Below are positions 6,891 to 15,077 of a stretch of 64,000 nt of DNA, one piece after another (position 1 is the first letter of the stretch; each line of letters starts with the position of its first letter). The DNA comes from Mesobacillus foraminis (GTDB taxonomy: Bacteria; Bacillota; Bacilli; Bacillales; Cytobacillaceae), in the NCBI RefSeq assembly GCF_004340465.1, contig NZ_SLVV01000006.1, forward strand, positions 186,001-250,000, given 5' to 3'. The notes under the pieces were generated by a model. The model was given only the letters and a program-made list of their open reading frames with translations, did no database searches and was not told where the DNA came from. The translations under genes and the position numbers were made by a program.

Positions 6891-9428
6891 ATGGAAAGCA
6901 ATCAATTGAAAAATCTAAAAATAATTATGGATGTCATTCCGGATATCGTAATCGTTAAGGATGCGAATGGCCGCTGGATGGAAGCGACGAAGCGTGCAGT
7001 TGAAGTTTATGGCCTTGAGGAACGATATAGAGGAAAATCAGATACAGACCTTGGGGAGATTTATCCTCATCTTGCTGATCATTTTTCTTTCTATCCTGCT
7101 TTTGACCATAAAGCCTGGGAGGCGGGGGCACCGATCGTTCATGAGGAAAACATCCTCGTTGATGGTGAATTCCATACGATGGAAGTGAAACAAATTCCCA
7201 AGTATGATTCAAATGGCCGGCCCGAAAGCTTAGTAGTGATCTGCCGTGATATCACGGAACGAATAAAGAGCCAGCAAAGGTACCGCTCATTATTTTCCTC
7301 AAATCCAGAAGCTGTCTTTTCCCTGGATGAACATGGTGTATTTCTAAATATCAATAATGAAGGGGAACGAATCAGCGGTTTTAACAGGGAGGAGCTGCTT
7401 GGAAAAGATTTTTACCCTTTAATCCATCCGGACGATATGGATCGGGTGGTCTCTTCCTTTAATAAAGTTAAACAAGGCAGGACCGTCCGTCTTGAGTTTA
7501 AAATAAACCATAAAAATGGCGAGATCCGGAATATAAATCTGACCACCATACCGGCTATCCTGTATGGGGAAGTCATCGGGATTGATGGAATTGCTGTTGA
7601 TGTAACTGAAAAAAGGCGCAATGAAGCTTTGCAGGAAATGCAGACCAGAATCCTTTCAAGGATTGCTGCCGGTGATTCGTTAGATATAGTCCTGCCAGAA
7701 CTGATTAAATCCGTAGAAAACCTTACACGGGACGGTATTTGTTCGATTTTATTTTATGAGAAAGAACATAATCATCTAAGATTTGGATATGGAAGCAAAC
7801 TGGAAATTGACTATCGTGAAAAAATAGATAAATTTCCTGTAGCACAATTTGCTGGTTCTTGCGGCCACTCTGCCTATACAAAGGAATTAACGATTGTGCC
7901 GGATATCAGCACTCATCCAAATTGGGCGGACTGGAAAGAGGAAGCCCTGCGGTATGGTTTGCGCTCCTGCTGGTCCATTCCCATCCTGTCAATGGATCGC
8001 TCCTTATTAGGGACTTTTGCGGTCTATTATTCAAGATGCCGGACACCTGATCTTTTTGAAATTGAAATGCTGAGGGTAATAAGTTATATAACTGGTCTTG
8101 CCATTGAACGGTTTCACCAGGAAAAGGAAGTCCAATTCCTTGTTAATCATGATGTCCTCACAGGACTTCCCAATCTTCGTTACTTAAAACAAGTATTTGA
8201 GGATGCAATTAAGGAAACAAAGACACTGGCTGTCATGTTCCTGGATCTGGACGGCTTTAAGTCAATCAATGACAGTTTTGGTCATTCAATGGGAGATACG
8301 TTCCTGAAGGAAATATCGCAACGAATTACCTCAGCTATCGGAGAGCATGTTGTGGCGAGGATGGGCGGTGATGAATTCATCTTTCTTGTGAAGGATTATT
8401 GTGACAAAAATGCCGTTCTTGATCTGGCGAAAAACCTCCTGGATGCCATCAGCCAGCCAGTTTTAATTTTGAACAGCGAATTTAACGTAACGGGCAGCAT
8501 TGGCATAAGTCTGTACCCTGAGCATGGGTGTACTCTGGATGAATTAATGAAAAAGGCTGATATTGCCATGTACAGTTCGAAAGGCCTTGGGGGAAACTCC
8601 GTCCAAATCATTGAAAATCCAATGAATGAAAAGGCATATACCCAGTTTTCCATGCAGTCGGATTTTAAGAAAGCAATAAAAAGGAAGGAATTCCTGCTCC
8701 ATTACCAGCCAAAAATCAATATTCAATCTGGAGATGTGACGGGGGTGGAAGCGTTGGTCCGCTGGCAGCATCCTGAGAGAGGGCTGATCCATCCAGGAGA
8801 GTTCATGCAGCTCGCGGAAGAAAGCGGCTTTATTTCCGTTCTGGGAGCATGGGTGCTGCGGGAAGCTCTTTCCCAAATGAAGGACTGGCGTAAAAGGGGT
8901 TATCAACTGCATTTACGGATGGCTGTTAACGTTTCAGTCCGTCAATTCATTCAGCAGGATATTGTTTTGCTTGTTAAGGAATTATTGAAGGAAATGGACC
9001 TTCCTCCTCATTGCCTGGAACTTGAAATTACAGAAAGTGTATTAATGAGGCACGAGCACCTTATCCAGGATTCAGTTGAAAAGCTCAGGGGAATCGGGGT
9101 TGAAGTATCCATTGATGATTTTGGAACTGGTTATGCTTCATTCACTTATCTTAAGAAGTTTAATGCCAATACGATAAAGATTGATCGCTCGTTCATTCAT
9201 TCGTTGCCGCACAGCCAGGATGATGTTGCAATTGTTTCAGCGGTGATTGCACTTGCAAAAGAGCTGAATATGAGGGTCATTGCTGAGGGAGTTGAAACGC
9301 AGGATCAATTGGAATTTCTAGTAAGGAAAGGCTGTAATGAGGTGCAAGGCTTTTATTTCAGCCCGCCTCTGCCACTCCTTGAATTGGAAGGATACCTGAA
9401 TAATAGGAAAGACATTCGTACACGATGA
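6891..9428 (+). CDS. PAS-PAS-GAF-GGDEF-EAL cyclic-di-GMP enzyme
   Basis: About 845 residues. Domains in order (numbered from the TTG at 6879): PAS at ~12-125, PAS at ~132-245, GAF at ~255-410, GGDEF at ~425-585 and EAL at ~600-840. The cyclase motif is an intact GGDEF at 496-500 with no RxxD inhibitory site just before it. The phosphodiesterase motif EAL is intact at 624-626, with DDFGTGYAS, KIDRSFI and AEGVET also present. Both synthesis and breakdown of c-di-GMP are thus possible, gated by signals at the PAS/GAF sensors. No membrane segment, so it senses inside the cell. The start may be the ATG at 6891 or the TTG at 6879; neither has ideal spacing. Monocistronic, with its own terminator. 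Confidence 0.92.
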   Translation: MESNQLKNLKIIMDVIPDIVIVKDANGRWMEATKRAVEVYGLEERYRGKSDTDLGEIYPHLADHFSFYPAFDHKAWEAGAPIVHEENILVDGEFHTMEVKQIPKYDSNGRPESLVVICRDITERIKSQQRYRSLFSSNPEAVFSLDEHGVFLNINNEGERISGFNREELLGKDFYPLIHPDDMDRVVSSFNKVKQGRTVRLEFKINHKNGEIRNINLTTIPAILYGEVIGIDGIAVDVTEKRRNEALQEMQTRILSRIAAGDSLDIVLPELIKSVENLTRDGICSILFYEKEHNHLRFGYGSKLEIDYREKIDKFPVAQFAGSCGHSAYTKELTIVPDISTHPNWADWKEEALRYGLRSCWSIPILSMDRSLLGTFAVYYSRCRTPDLFEIEMLRVISYITGLAIERFHQEKEVQFLVNHDVLTGLPNLRYLKQVFEDAIKETKTLAVMFLDLDGFKSINDSFGHSMGDTFLKEISQRITSAIGEHVVARMGGDEFIFLVKDYCDKNAVLDLAKNLLDAISQPVLILNSEFNVTGSIGISLYPEHGCTLDELMKKADIAMYSSKGLGGNSVQIIENPMNEKAYTQFSMQSDFKKAIKRKEFLLHYQPKINIQSGDVTGVEALVRWQHPERGLIHPGEFMQLAEESGFISVLGAWVLREALSQMKDWRKRGYQLHLRMAVNVSVRQFIQQDIVLLVKELLKEMDLPPHCLELEITESVLMRHEHLIQDSVEKLRGIGVEVSIDDFGTGYASFTYLKKFNANTIKIDRSFIHSLPHSQDDVAIVSAVIALAKELNMRVIAEGVETQDQLEFLVRKGCNEVQGFYFSPPLPLLELEGYLNNRKDIRTR

Positions 9429-9473
9429 GATGCCTTCGTTATGACATTGAATGTTATGATCGAACAATGTGAA

Positions 9474-9502
9474 GGGCACCGAATGGACGGTGCTCTTTTT
9501 TT
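9474..9502 (+). terminator. Terminator of the c-di-GMP gene
   Basis: GGGCACCG/CGGTGCTC stem with AATGGA loop followed by seven T. Confidence 0.85.
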
Positions 9503-9580
9503 CACTGTTGCGAATTGGTGGAGCTGCATAATTGATCGCCTGGGCACCAGGAAGAGACAGAAAGCCGGTTATCAGTGCAT

Positions 9581-9613
9581 AAAAAAGCCTATCCTTCCTA
9601 GATAGGCTTTTTA
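9581..9613. terminator. Bidirectional terminator
   Basis: AAAAAGCCTATC and GATAGGCTTTTT arms around CTTCCTA. It serves the minus-strand ribT-like gene. Confidence 0.85.
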
Positions 9614-9621
9614 TCAACCTC

Positions 9622-10020
9622 TTAATGAATATGGGTAGAGATATGCCTCTGGCTGGTTTTATCCAAATAGCGTATTAAGCCATAGTGGCTTGCACATTCC
9701 GCCGTATGTTCATTGGTGGTAAGAAGTTTATTTGGATAAAGGTCCATCAGCTCTTTAATCATCGATTTGGCAATCCCCTGTTTCCGAAAAGATGGTAAAA
9801 CGGAAATATGCTGTAATTCAAGAACATATTCGTCTACTAGCAAAACCCCGATAACCCCTATGATTCTCTGATCCTCTTTCCATAAATAGAGTTTTCTGGA
9901 TGGATCGGTTTCATAAAAACAAATGGTTCCCTGCAAATGCCTTAGATTTCTTTCACTGGGCATGTATGACAGCAAACCCATGGCCACTTTTTTATATGCA
10001 TTCTTATAGCGAATGAGCAT
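9622..10020 (-). CDS. ribT: RibT-like GNAT acetyltransferase
   Basis: 132 residues. The N-terminal half (MLIRYKN, MGLLSYMPSERNLRHLQ, YETDPSRKLYLWKED) lines up closely with RibT, the GNAT protein encoded at the end of the riboflavin operon in Bacillus subtilis. The acetyl-CoA signature region is HISVLPSFRKQGIAKSMI at about 72-89, with the R/Q-x-x-G-I/A loop intact. The natural substrate of RibT is not established. Here it is a single gene with its own terminator and no rib genes nearby, which is unusual for this family. The C-terminal 20 residues look less conserved. Confidence 0.75.
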   Translation of the reverse strand: MLIRYKNAYKKVAMGLLSYMPSERNLRHLQGTICFYETDPSRKLYLWKEDQRIIGVIGVLLVDEYVLELQHISVLPSFRKQGIAKSMIKELMDLYPNKLLTTNEHTAECASHYGLIRYLDKTSQRHISTHIH

Positions 10021-10235
10021 ATAGGTATCCCCCGCTTCTCATGGTGAAAATAAAAAATATTACTCTATTTTTCCCTTTTGACAGGAACGTTAAACGTGTC
10101 ATTTGGTTTATGTTTGCCAAGAGGGATATTTTTGGCACAAATAAACTAGAAAATAAAGACTTATAAACAAAATGATTATTAGGTAGAGTGTACTTCATGA
10201 AGTAATCAGGAAATTTAAGAAATAAGAGGTGTATC

Positions 10236-10883
10236 ATGGCTCAAAAAGTAAAAATAGAACTTCCAAAAATACCTTCAGATTTAAAAACGGTTCATTTTCA
10301 GGATATCTATTATGAAGAAGATCCCCAGCTCATCAACTGCATGGTGACCGGTTCGCAGGCGGACAATGAAGTCATCGATCGAGCAGTTCTTTCCAAGGTT
10401 ATTTTTAAAAATGTTACCTTTATAAATGCCGCTTTTCACAGTATTGATATGACGGATGTTATCTTTGAGAATTGCAATTTTTCCAACGGCGTGCTGTCTG
10501 GAGGCAATATCCACAGAACACTTTTTAAAAATTGCAAATTACTAGGGCTGGATTTTACTGAAGCTAATCTGGGGAATGTAACGTTTGAAGACTGTGATGT
10601 GAATTTAAGTGACTTTGCGGAAGCAAGACTAAAACAAGTCAGCTTTAATCATTCTTCGTTGAGGAGCGCCAATCTTTATCATTGCAAACTCAGCAAAGTT
10701 CTTTTTAATTCTTGTGATTTAAACGATGTTATTTTGACCGAAACTCCACTAAAAGGCATTGATATAAGCACCTGTTCGTTTGAGGAGATTCACGTATCAG
10801 CGGAAATCCTGGCGGGCTGTGAGGTTTCACCAAGCCAGGCAATTGGTTTTTCAAGGATGCTCGGACTGAAGGTTAAAGAGTGA
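10236..10883 (+). CDS. Pentapeptide-repeat protein
   Basis: 215 residues. From about residue 50 to 175 the chain is a succession of pentapeptides of the A(D/N)LXX type (VIFENCNF, TLFKNCKLLGLDFTEANL, VTFEDCDVNLSDFAEARL). Such repeats form a right-handed quadrilateral beta-helix. Some members (Qnr, MfpA) mimic DNA and protect gyrase; others have no known role, and the sequence does not decide. Length and single-domain build resemble Qnr-like proteins. No signal peptide. ATG start with AGAGGTG upstream. It stands alone, divergent from the ribT-like gene. Confidence 0.85.
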   Translation: MAQKVKIELPKIPSDLKTVHFQDIYYEEDPQLINCMVTGSQADNEVIDRAVLSKVIFKNVTFINAAFHSIDMTDVIFENCNFSNGVLSGGNIHRTLFKNCKLLGLDFTEANLGNVTFEDCDVNLSDFAEARLKQVSFNHSSLRSANLYHCKLSKVLFNSCDLNDVILTETPLKGIDISTCSFEEIHVSAEILAGCEVSPSQAIGFSRMLGLKVKE

Positions 10884-11056
10884 AGAATGAACAGGTTGCC
10901 TGAATCCACAAAGGAGTTTGCAAGATTGTAAAATTCATGCCCAGATAAAAAGGAGTTCTTTTTAGGAGAATCATTCTTTCAGTTTGTCGGCAAAAGGAGC
11001 CAGTGTTTGGCAGACTTTAGAAAAGCTTGCATTAATTCAGGTTGTCTGAAGTTTTT

Positions 11057-11081
11057 AAGGGACGCATACGCGTCCCTTTTA
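11057..11081 (+). terminator. Hairpin, possible terminator
   Basis: AAGGGACGC/GCGTCCCTT perfect 9-bp stem with ATAC loop, followed by only TT(A). It overlaps the stop of a minus-strand microprotein. Confidence 0.45.
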
Positions 11082-11153
11082 TCTTCTTCCGACAAATCTT
11101 TTGTATAGGATATACCCCACAGCAATTAAAACCAAAATCATTATAATTTTCAT
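11079..11153 (-). CDS. 24-residue single-TM microprotein
   Basis: A 24-codon frame begins with ATG ten nt after GGAGG. The product is MKIIMILVLIAVGYILYK followed by RFVGRR, i.e. one hydrophobic helix with a basic C-terminal tail, which predicts N-out/C-in insertion in the membrane. It is too short for usual gene callers. Tiny membrane peptides of this build in Bacillus often modulate transporters or kinases, but no partner is evident. The ribosome-binding site and stop next to a hairpin support it being real. Confidence 0.5.
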   Translation of the reverse strand: MKIIMILVLIAVGYILYKRFVGRR

Positions 11154-11262
11154 TAAGCTGCTACCTCCATCTCTTTCTGATATGAAGATTATTCCCTCAA
11201 ACTAGAAAAGGAAACAAAGGATTTGAGAGCTCGCAATTTTTATAGGGAGGGACAGACATTCA

Positions 11263-11301
11263 CATAAAAATCGCCATGCAGCTGTTCTGCATGACAATTT
11301 T
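11263..11301 (-). terminator. Terminator of the 72-residue gene
   Basis: On the minus strand an imperfect stem (AAAATTGTCATGCAG with CTGCATGGCGATTTT) around AACAG, ending in five T. Confidence 0.75.
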
Positions 11302-11312
11302 GCGCCCTGACT

Positions 11313-11531
11313 CTATCTTTTTTTCTTTTTTGTATTATCTGCAGCGGCCTTGCTTTTACTAACTGGATCCATTGTCATTTGGACATGTATGGTTTTTTCA
11401 TCGATATTTGTTACACTGGTAACTTTTCCTTTGCGTCCTTTGATCGTTAATGCTTCTCCTTCAGCAGGGACAGTTTTTCGAAGCTGATTTAATAATACAT
11501 TTTTATTCTCGATAAAATGCACAATATACAT
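11313..11531 (-). CDS. Small KOW-like basic protein, unknown function
   Basis: 72 residues, ATG start seven nt after AAGGTGA and a terminator directly behind, so a well-formed single gene. The middle (ALTIKGRKGKVTSVTNIDEKTIHV) resembles the small beta-barrel KOW pattern seen in DUF2187/YkvS proteins, one of which lies at 39.3 kb. The tail is rich in K and A and may be disordered. No membrane segment. Possible nucleic-acid binding is inference from the fold and charge only. Confidence 0.65.
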   Translation of the reverse strand: MYIVHFIENKNVLLNQLRKTVPAEGEALTIKGRKGKVTSVTNIDEKTIHVQMTMDPVSKSKAAADNTKKKKR

Positions 11532-11776
11532 ATGATCTCACCTTTTTCATCAGGTATAGGTCCACATAATGTCATTGATCTTCTTCAACTAAATATATGG
11601 GATTGCGGAAGGAGTTTAGACCAACCGCAAAAAAAAAAACGGACCGGTGGGTTTTGAACCTGAGGTAATGGGGGCTGAACAACACGCATTGTAAACGAAG
11701 AAGTCAAAATATTTTCTTTTTGTATTGATGAAGTAAACAACATTGACACAGAGGTTAGATAATTAGTAAGATTACT

Positions 11777-11794
11777 TAGACCGATTGCTATAAT
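11777..11794 (+). promoter_or_regulatory. LmrA/YxaF-type operator over a -10 box
   Basis: TAGACC-N5-CTATA at 11777-11792 resembles the TAGACC...CTATA operator described for the LmrA/YxaF regulators of B. subtilis. The CTATA half overlaps a perfect TATAAT (11789-11794), so repressor binding would block transcription of this regulator-pump pair. The -35 is weak (a TTGACA lies further up at 11743). Confidence 0.6.
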
Positions 11795-11813
11795 TATGAA
11801 GGGTAGAGAGTGT

Positions 11814-12377
11814 ATGAAGAAAGGAAGGACCAGGGAGATCATTTTGGAAACAGCGACAAGCTTGTTTCAATGCCAGGGCTACCATGGAACAGGTTTAAGC
11901 CAGATCATTGAAAAAAGCGGTGCGCCAAAGGGGTCTATATACCATTATTTTCCTAATGGGAAAGAGGAAATGGCCCTTGAAGCCATTAATTTAATGAGAA
12001 AAAACGTGATGCAAAAGGCTGAAGCTGATTTAGCTGAGAAGGATAATGCTGTGGAGGCGTTTCAGCATCATATGAACAATATTGCCGCTTTATTTGATTC
12101 AAAGGAGAACACTGGGCTGCCAATCGGCCTGATTGCTTCAGAAATTGCGACGACGAATCCGAAGCTGCTGGAAGCATGTAAATCAGCTTTTACAGGCTGG
12201 CAATCCCTTTATGCCGACCGGCTTGAAGGTTTTGGATACACAAAGGAGAAAGCAGCGGAATTAAGCATTACAATCAACGCAATGATTGAAGGTGGCTGTA
12301 TTTTATCGATTACCAATCAAAACGGGCAGCCGCTGCGTTGTATTGCAAAGCAGATGGAATCGCTGCTTGTCCAATAA
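11814..12377 (+). CDS. TetR-family repressor, LmrA/YxaF type
   Basis: 187 residues from ATG 11814. The ATG at 11796 is too near the -10 box to be used. The N-terminal helix-turn-helix spans about 8-55 (TSLFQCQGYHGTGLSQIIEK, PKGSIYHYFP). The ligand-binding half carries NTGLPIGLIASE and INAMIEGG, close to B. subtilis LmrA and YxaF, repressors of multidrug efflux genes that let go of DNA on binding lincomycin or flavonoids. It lies 33 nt before an MFS pump, the same gene order as lmrA-lmrB. The operator over its own -10 implies autorepression. The inducing ligand is not known. Confidence 0.85.
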   Translation: MKKGRTREIILETATSLFQCQGYHGTGLSQIIEKSGAPKGSIYHYFPNGKEEMALEAINLMRKNVMQKAEADLAEKDNAVEAFQHHMNNIAALFDSKENTGLPIGLIASEIATTNPKLLEACKSAFTGWQSLYADRLEGFGYTKEKAAELSITINAMIEGGCILSITNQNGQPLRCIAKQMESLLVQ

Positions 12378-12410
12378 AAAAGAAGGTTTTTGCAGGAGGA
12401 GAAAAATAGA

Positions 12411-13871
12411 ATGCAGATGGATGCAGATATGAAAGTGGGAATGGATACAGACCGTGAAGAGATAAAAACTGCCCCCGTGATTATATCTTTCGTTGTGGCA
12501 GGTTTTATCGGTTTGTTTAGTGAAACGGCCTTGAATATGGCGTTAAATAATTTGATCATAAGCTTTGGGATTCATGAAACAACAGCTCAGTGGCTGACAA
12601 CAGGCTATTTGCTGACGCTGGGAATATTAGTGCCAGTATCCGGCCTGATCCTCCAGTGGTTTACAACCAGGCATTTATTTATAACAGCACTGATCTTTTC
12701 AATAATAGGGACCTTTATAGCGGCCATTGCACCATCATTCTCAGTGTTGATGGTTGCCCGCGTTGTCCAGGCAGTTGGTACAGGTTTGCTGCTGCCGTTA
12801 ATGTTTAACACGATTTTAATGATTGTTCCGCCACAGAACCGCGGAAAAATGATGGGAATCATTGGTCTCGTCATCATGTTTGCCCCGGCGGTAGGACCGA
12901 CATTGTCCGGCCTGATTTTAAAAAATTTATCATGGCACTGGATTTTTTGGATTTCCCTGCCAGTTCTAGTGTTCGCACTGGTTTTTGGCATTTATTTTAT
13001 GCAGGATGTCACGAAGCCAACCAAACCTAAAATTGATCTTGTGTCCATTCTTTTATCTACCCTGGGTTTTGGCGGAGTCGTTTTTGGATTCAGCTCTGCC
13101 GGAGAAGGTGGAGGCTGGGGAAGCCCGACTGTTATTATTACTTTGGCTGTGGGGCTGATTTCTTTAATCTTATTCGCTCTTCGTCAGCTGAAGATGAAAC
13201 AGCCTGTACTGAACTTGCGGGCATTCCAATACCCAATGTTCACGCTCGGTCTGGTAATGGTCGTTCTATGCATGATGATTATTCTGTCCTCCATGATTTT
13301 GCTGCCATTGTATTTACAGACATCCCTGGCACTCAGCACATTTGCTGCAGGGCTATTGCTTCTGCCAGGAGGGATTATCAACGGACTTCTTTCGCCTGTG
13401 ATGGGCAGCCTTTTTGATCGATTTGGCCCTAAATGGCTCGTAATTCCTGGAATTATCGTTGTTACTGCAGCCATGTTCGGTTTTTCTACCATTACTGTAG
13501 ACACTAGCTCGGCTTTCATAATTGGACTGCATATTATCACGATGGTGGGGGTATCGATGGTTATGATGCCGGCACAAACTAATGGCCTGAATCAGCTGCC
13601 CCGTGAACTGTATCCGGATGGAACGGCCATTATGAACACCTTGCAGCAGGTCGCAGGGGCGATCGGCACGGCTGTTGCCATCTCCATCCTGTCTTCAGGA
13701 GTAGAAAGTTATATGAACAGTGTAGATGATCTGACGAATCCAATGAATCAGCTGCTGGCATTTACGGCAGGTGTACAGAAGGCCTTTGTATTTGCCATCA
13801 TCATCGCTGCTGTTGGATTAGTCTTCTCCTTCTTTATCAAGAGGGTAAACGTGGATCAGCCAGAAGCTTAA
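12411..13871 (+). CDS. DHA2-family 14-TM multidrug efflux pump (LmrB-like)
   Basis: About 486 residues with 14 hydrophobic segments, the size of the DHA2 branch of the major facilitators (LmrB, EmrB, MdtP). Signatures seen: TTAQWLTTGYLLTLGILVPV near the start, the antiporter motif C region IGLVIMFAPAVGPTLSG, and LPRELYPDGTAIMNTLQQVA. It should export drugs using the proton gradient. ATG 12411 is chosen because GGAGGAG lies 9-11 nt before it; a TTG at 12390 sits on top of that site. It is co-transcribed with the TetR gene and ends in a terminator. Confidence 0.85.
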   Translation: MQMDADMKVGMDTDREEIKTAPVIISFVVAGFIGLFSETALNMALNNLIISFGIHETTAQWLTTGYLLTLGILVPVSGLILQWFTTRHLFITALIFSIIGTFIAAIAPSFSVLMVARVVQAVGTGLLLPLMFNTILMIVPPQNRGKMMGIIGLVIMFAPAVGPTLSGLILKNLSWHWIFWISLPVLVFALVFGIYFMQDVTKPTKPKIDLVSILLSTLGFGGVVFGFSSAGEGGGWGSPTVIITLAVGLISLILFALRQLKMKQPVLNLRAFQYPMFTLGLVMVVLCMMIILSSMILLPLYLQTSLALSTFAAGLLLLPGGIINGLLSPVMGSLFDRFGPKWLVIPGIIVVTAAMFGFSTITVDTSSAFIIGLHIITMVGVSMVMMPAQTNGLNQLPRELYPDGTAIMNTLQQVAGAIGTAVAISILSSGVESYMNSVDDLTNPMNQLLAFTAGVQKAFVFAIIIAAVGLVFSFFIKRVNVDQPEA

Positions 13872-13893
13872 GCAGCATAACTGACAATTAAAG

Positions 13894-13929
13894 CCTTACT
13901 TCGTCTAACTAACGAGGTAAGGTTTTTTT
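13894..13929 (+). terminator. Terminator of the tetR-pump operon
   Basis: CCTTACTTCGT/ACGAGGTAAGG stem, loop CTAACTA, then seven T. Confidence 0.9.
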
Positions 13930-14153
13930 GTACTTCAGTTCCCTTCCGAATGCAGCCAAAGAAAACGCCGGGACCCTCAATCTTTTGTTAAAAACATCTT
14001 TTGAAAGAGGAAGAAATCCTTTGACAATAGGGCACCCGCTACGAACTGATTGCTAAAAAGGGCCTCAGTCCAACAGGAAAAAGGGCTCTTGTCCACACCA
14101 AAAGAGGGATTTCGAATAAAGTAGAGTATCAGGTGAAAGGAGGGGAACAATCA

Positions 14154-14474
14154 ATGGCTAGAGTTTGGAGAAACCGAAATCTGTTTGGTGGCAATGGGCG
14201 CAACGAAGCGAACAATGATACACGCAATGACGTGAATGTTGATGCTGAGTTGGATGCACGCCTGGATAACGAAGCTGAAGCAGACAATGAAACAGATGTA
14301 AATGTAAAAGATAAAAATACAAACATCGCTAAAGCTCGCGTTTCAAACAGTGGTAACTCAAGAGTTAACCTAGATATTAATGTTGACAGCGAATCACTTG
14401 CAAGGGTACGCTCAAGGGCTGAATCTGACCAGGATCAGGATCAGGAACAGAACCAGGATCAAGAAATAGACTAA
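14154..14474 (+). CDS. Small Asn/Asp-rich protein, paralogue of next gene
   Basis: 106 residues from ATG 14154, which follows AAAGGAGGGG. A basic head (MARVWRNRNLFGGNGRN) leads into a very polar N/D/E/A-rich body, then a motif SNSGNSRVNLDINVDSES, and an acidic D-Q repeat tail (DQDQDQEQNQDQEID). No hydrophobic segment. The GNS-x-V-x(3)-I-N-V pattern recurs in the next gene, so the two form a small family. Such low-complexity acidic proteins in Bacillus are often spore- or coat-associated, but nothing here proves it. A perfect 10-bp hairpin separates the two genes. Confidence 0.65.
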   Translation: MARVWRNRNLFGGNGRNEANNDTRNDVNVDAELDARLDNEAEADNETDVNVKDKNTNIAKARVSNSGNSRVNLDINVDSESLARVRSRAESDQDQDQEQNQDQEID

Positions 14475-14489
14475 TCATTTCTTATATTT

Positions 14490-14522
14490 GGGATACTAGG
14501 CTTCAGTAAGGGCTAGTATCCC
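14490..14522 (+). terminator. Perfect 10-bp hairpin between paralogues
   Basis: GGGATACTAG (14490-14499) and CTAGTATCCC (14513-14522). No T-run follows, so it may be an mRNA-stability or processing element rather than a terminator. Confidence 0.5.
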
Positions 14523-14551
14523 TGTCTATTATGGAGTCAGGAGGGGCATTC

Positions 14552-14890
14552 ATGGAAAAACAACAGGCGGAAAATAACCTGAAAATCGAAAAACAGACAG
14601 AAAATAGCCTGCAAGCCCAAACGATGATTGGGCACAGCGGAAACTCTGATGTCGATATTAAGGTAAATATAGAGATTGAGACAAAAGCGATTGCGTATGG
14701 CATGTTATGCAGCTTGTATGCTAAAGGAGATTTAACAGAGCAGCAGCTTGAAAAAGCAATTAGCAAGCTTGATAAATTAATAGAAAAAGACAGGGAGAAC
14801 AAGAAAAAAATTGAATATACAACCTCGCAAAGCCAACCGAAATTATATAGCGCGCCAAAACAGACTAAAAGAAGAAATTGGATTATTTAG
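14552..14890 (+). CDS. Small coiled-coil-like protein, paralogue of previous gene
   Basis: 112 residues from ATG 14552 after AGGAGGGG. A polar head (EKQQAENNLKIEKQTENSLQ) is followed by the shared motif GHSGNSDVDIKVNIEIETKA, then a helix (TEQQLEKAISKLDKLIEKDR) and a basic tail ending TKRRNWII. The shared GNS-x-V-x(3)-I/V-N-I/V pattern ties it to the gene 80 bp upstream, suggesting duplication and divergence. The two probably share a transcript. Function unknown. Confidence 0.65.
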   Translation: MEKQQAENNLKIEKQTENSLQAQTMIGHSGNSDVDIKVNIEIETKAIAYGMLCSLYAKGDLTEQQLEKAISKLDKLIEKDRENKKKIEYTTSQSQPKLYSAPKQTKRRNWII

Positions 14891-15077
14891 TCTTTTTCTT
14901 CTTTACATATGATTTCATAGGTTCAGCAATAGCCTGCTTAGGGACAAACCCTAAGAAGGAGTTTTGCAACTGTCTGTTGGATGAGTTAAGGTGAGGAATA
15001 CATAATATTGGGAGCACACAGGCACGGCAGCCTGTGTGTTAAAGCAGTGATATTATTGCAACGATGAAATCTATTTA

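Noticed and set aside
10004-10237. 77-codon minus frame upstream of the ribT-like gene
   Set aside because: Occupies the divergent promoter region between two genes and has no ribosome-binding site.
11636-11690. tRNA-like sequence (GGTTTTGAACCTGAGG)
   Set aside because: Looks like a T-arm, but no acceptor stem, anticodon arm or D-arm can be drawn around it.
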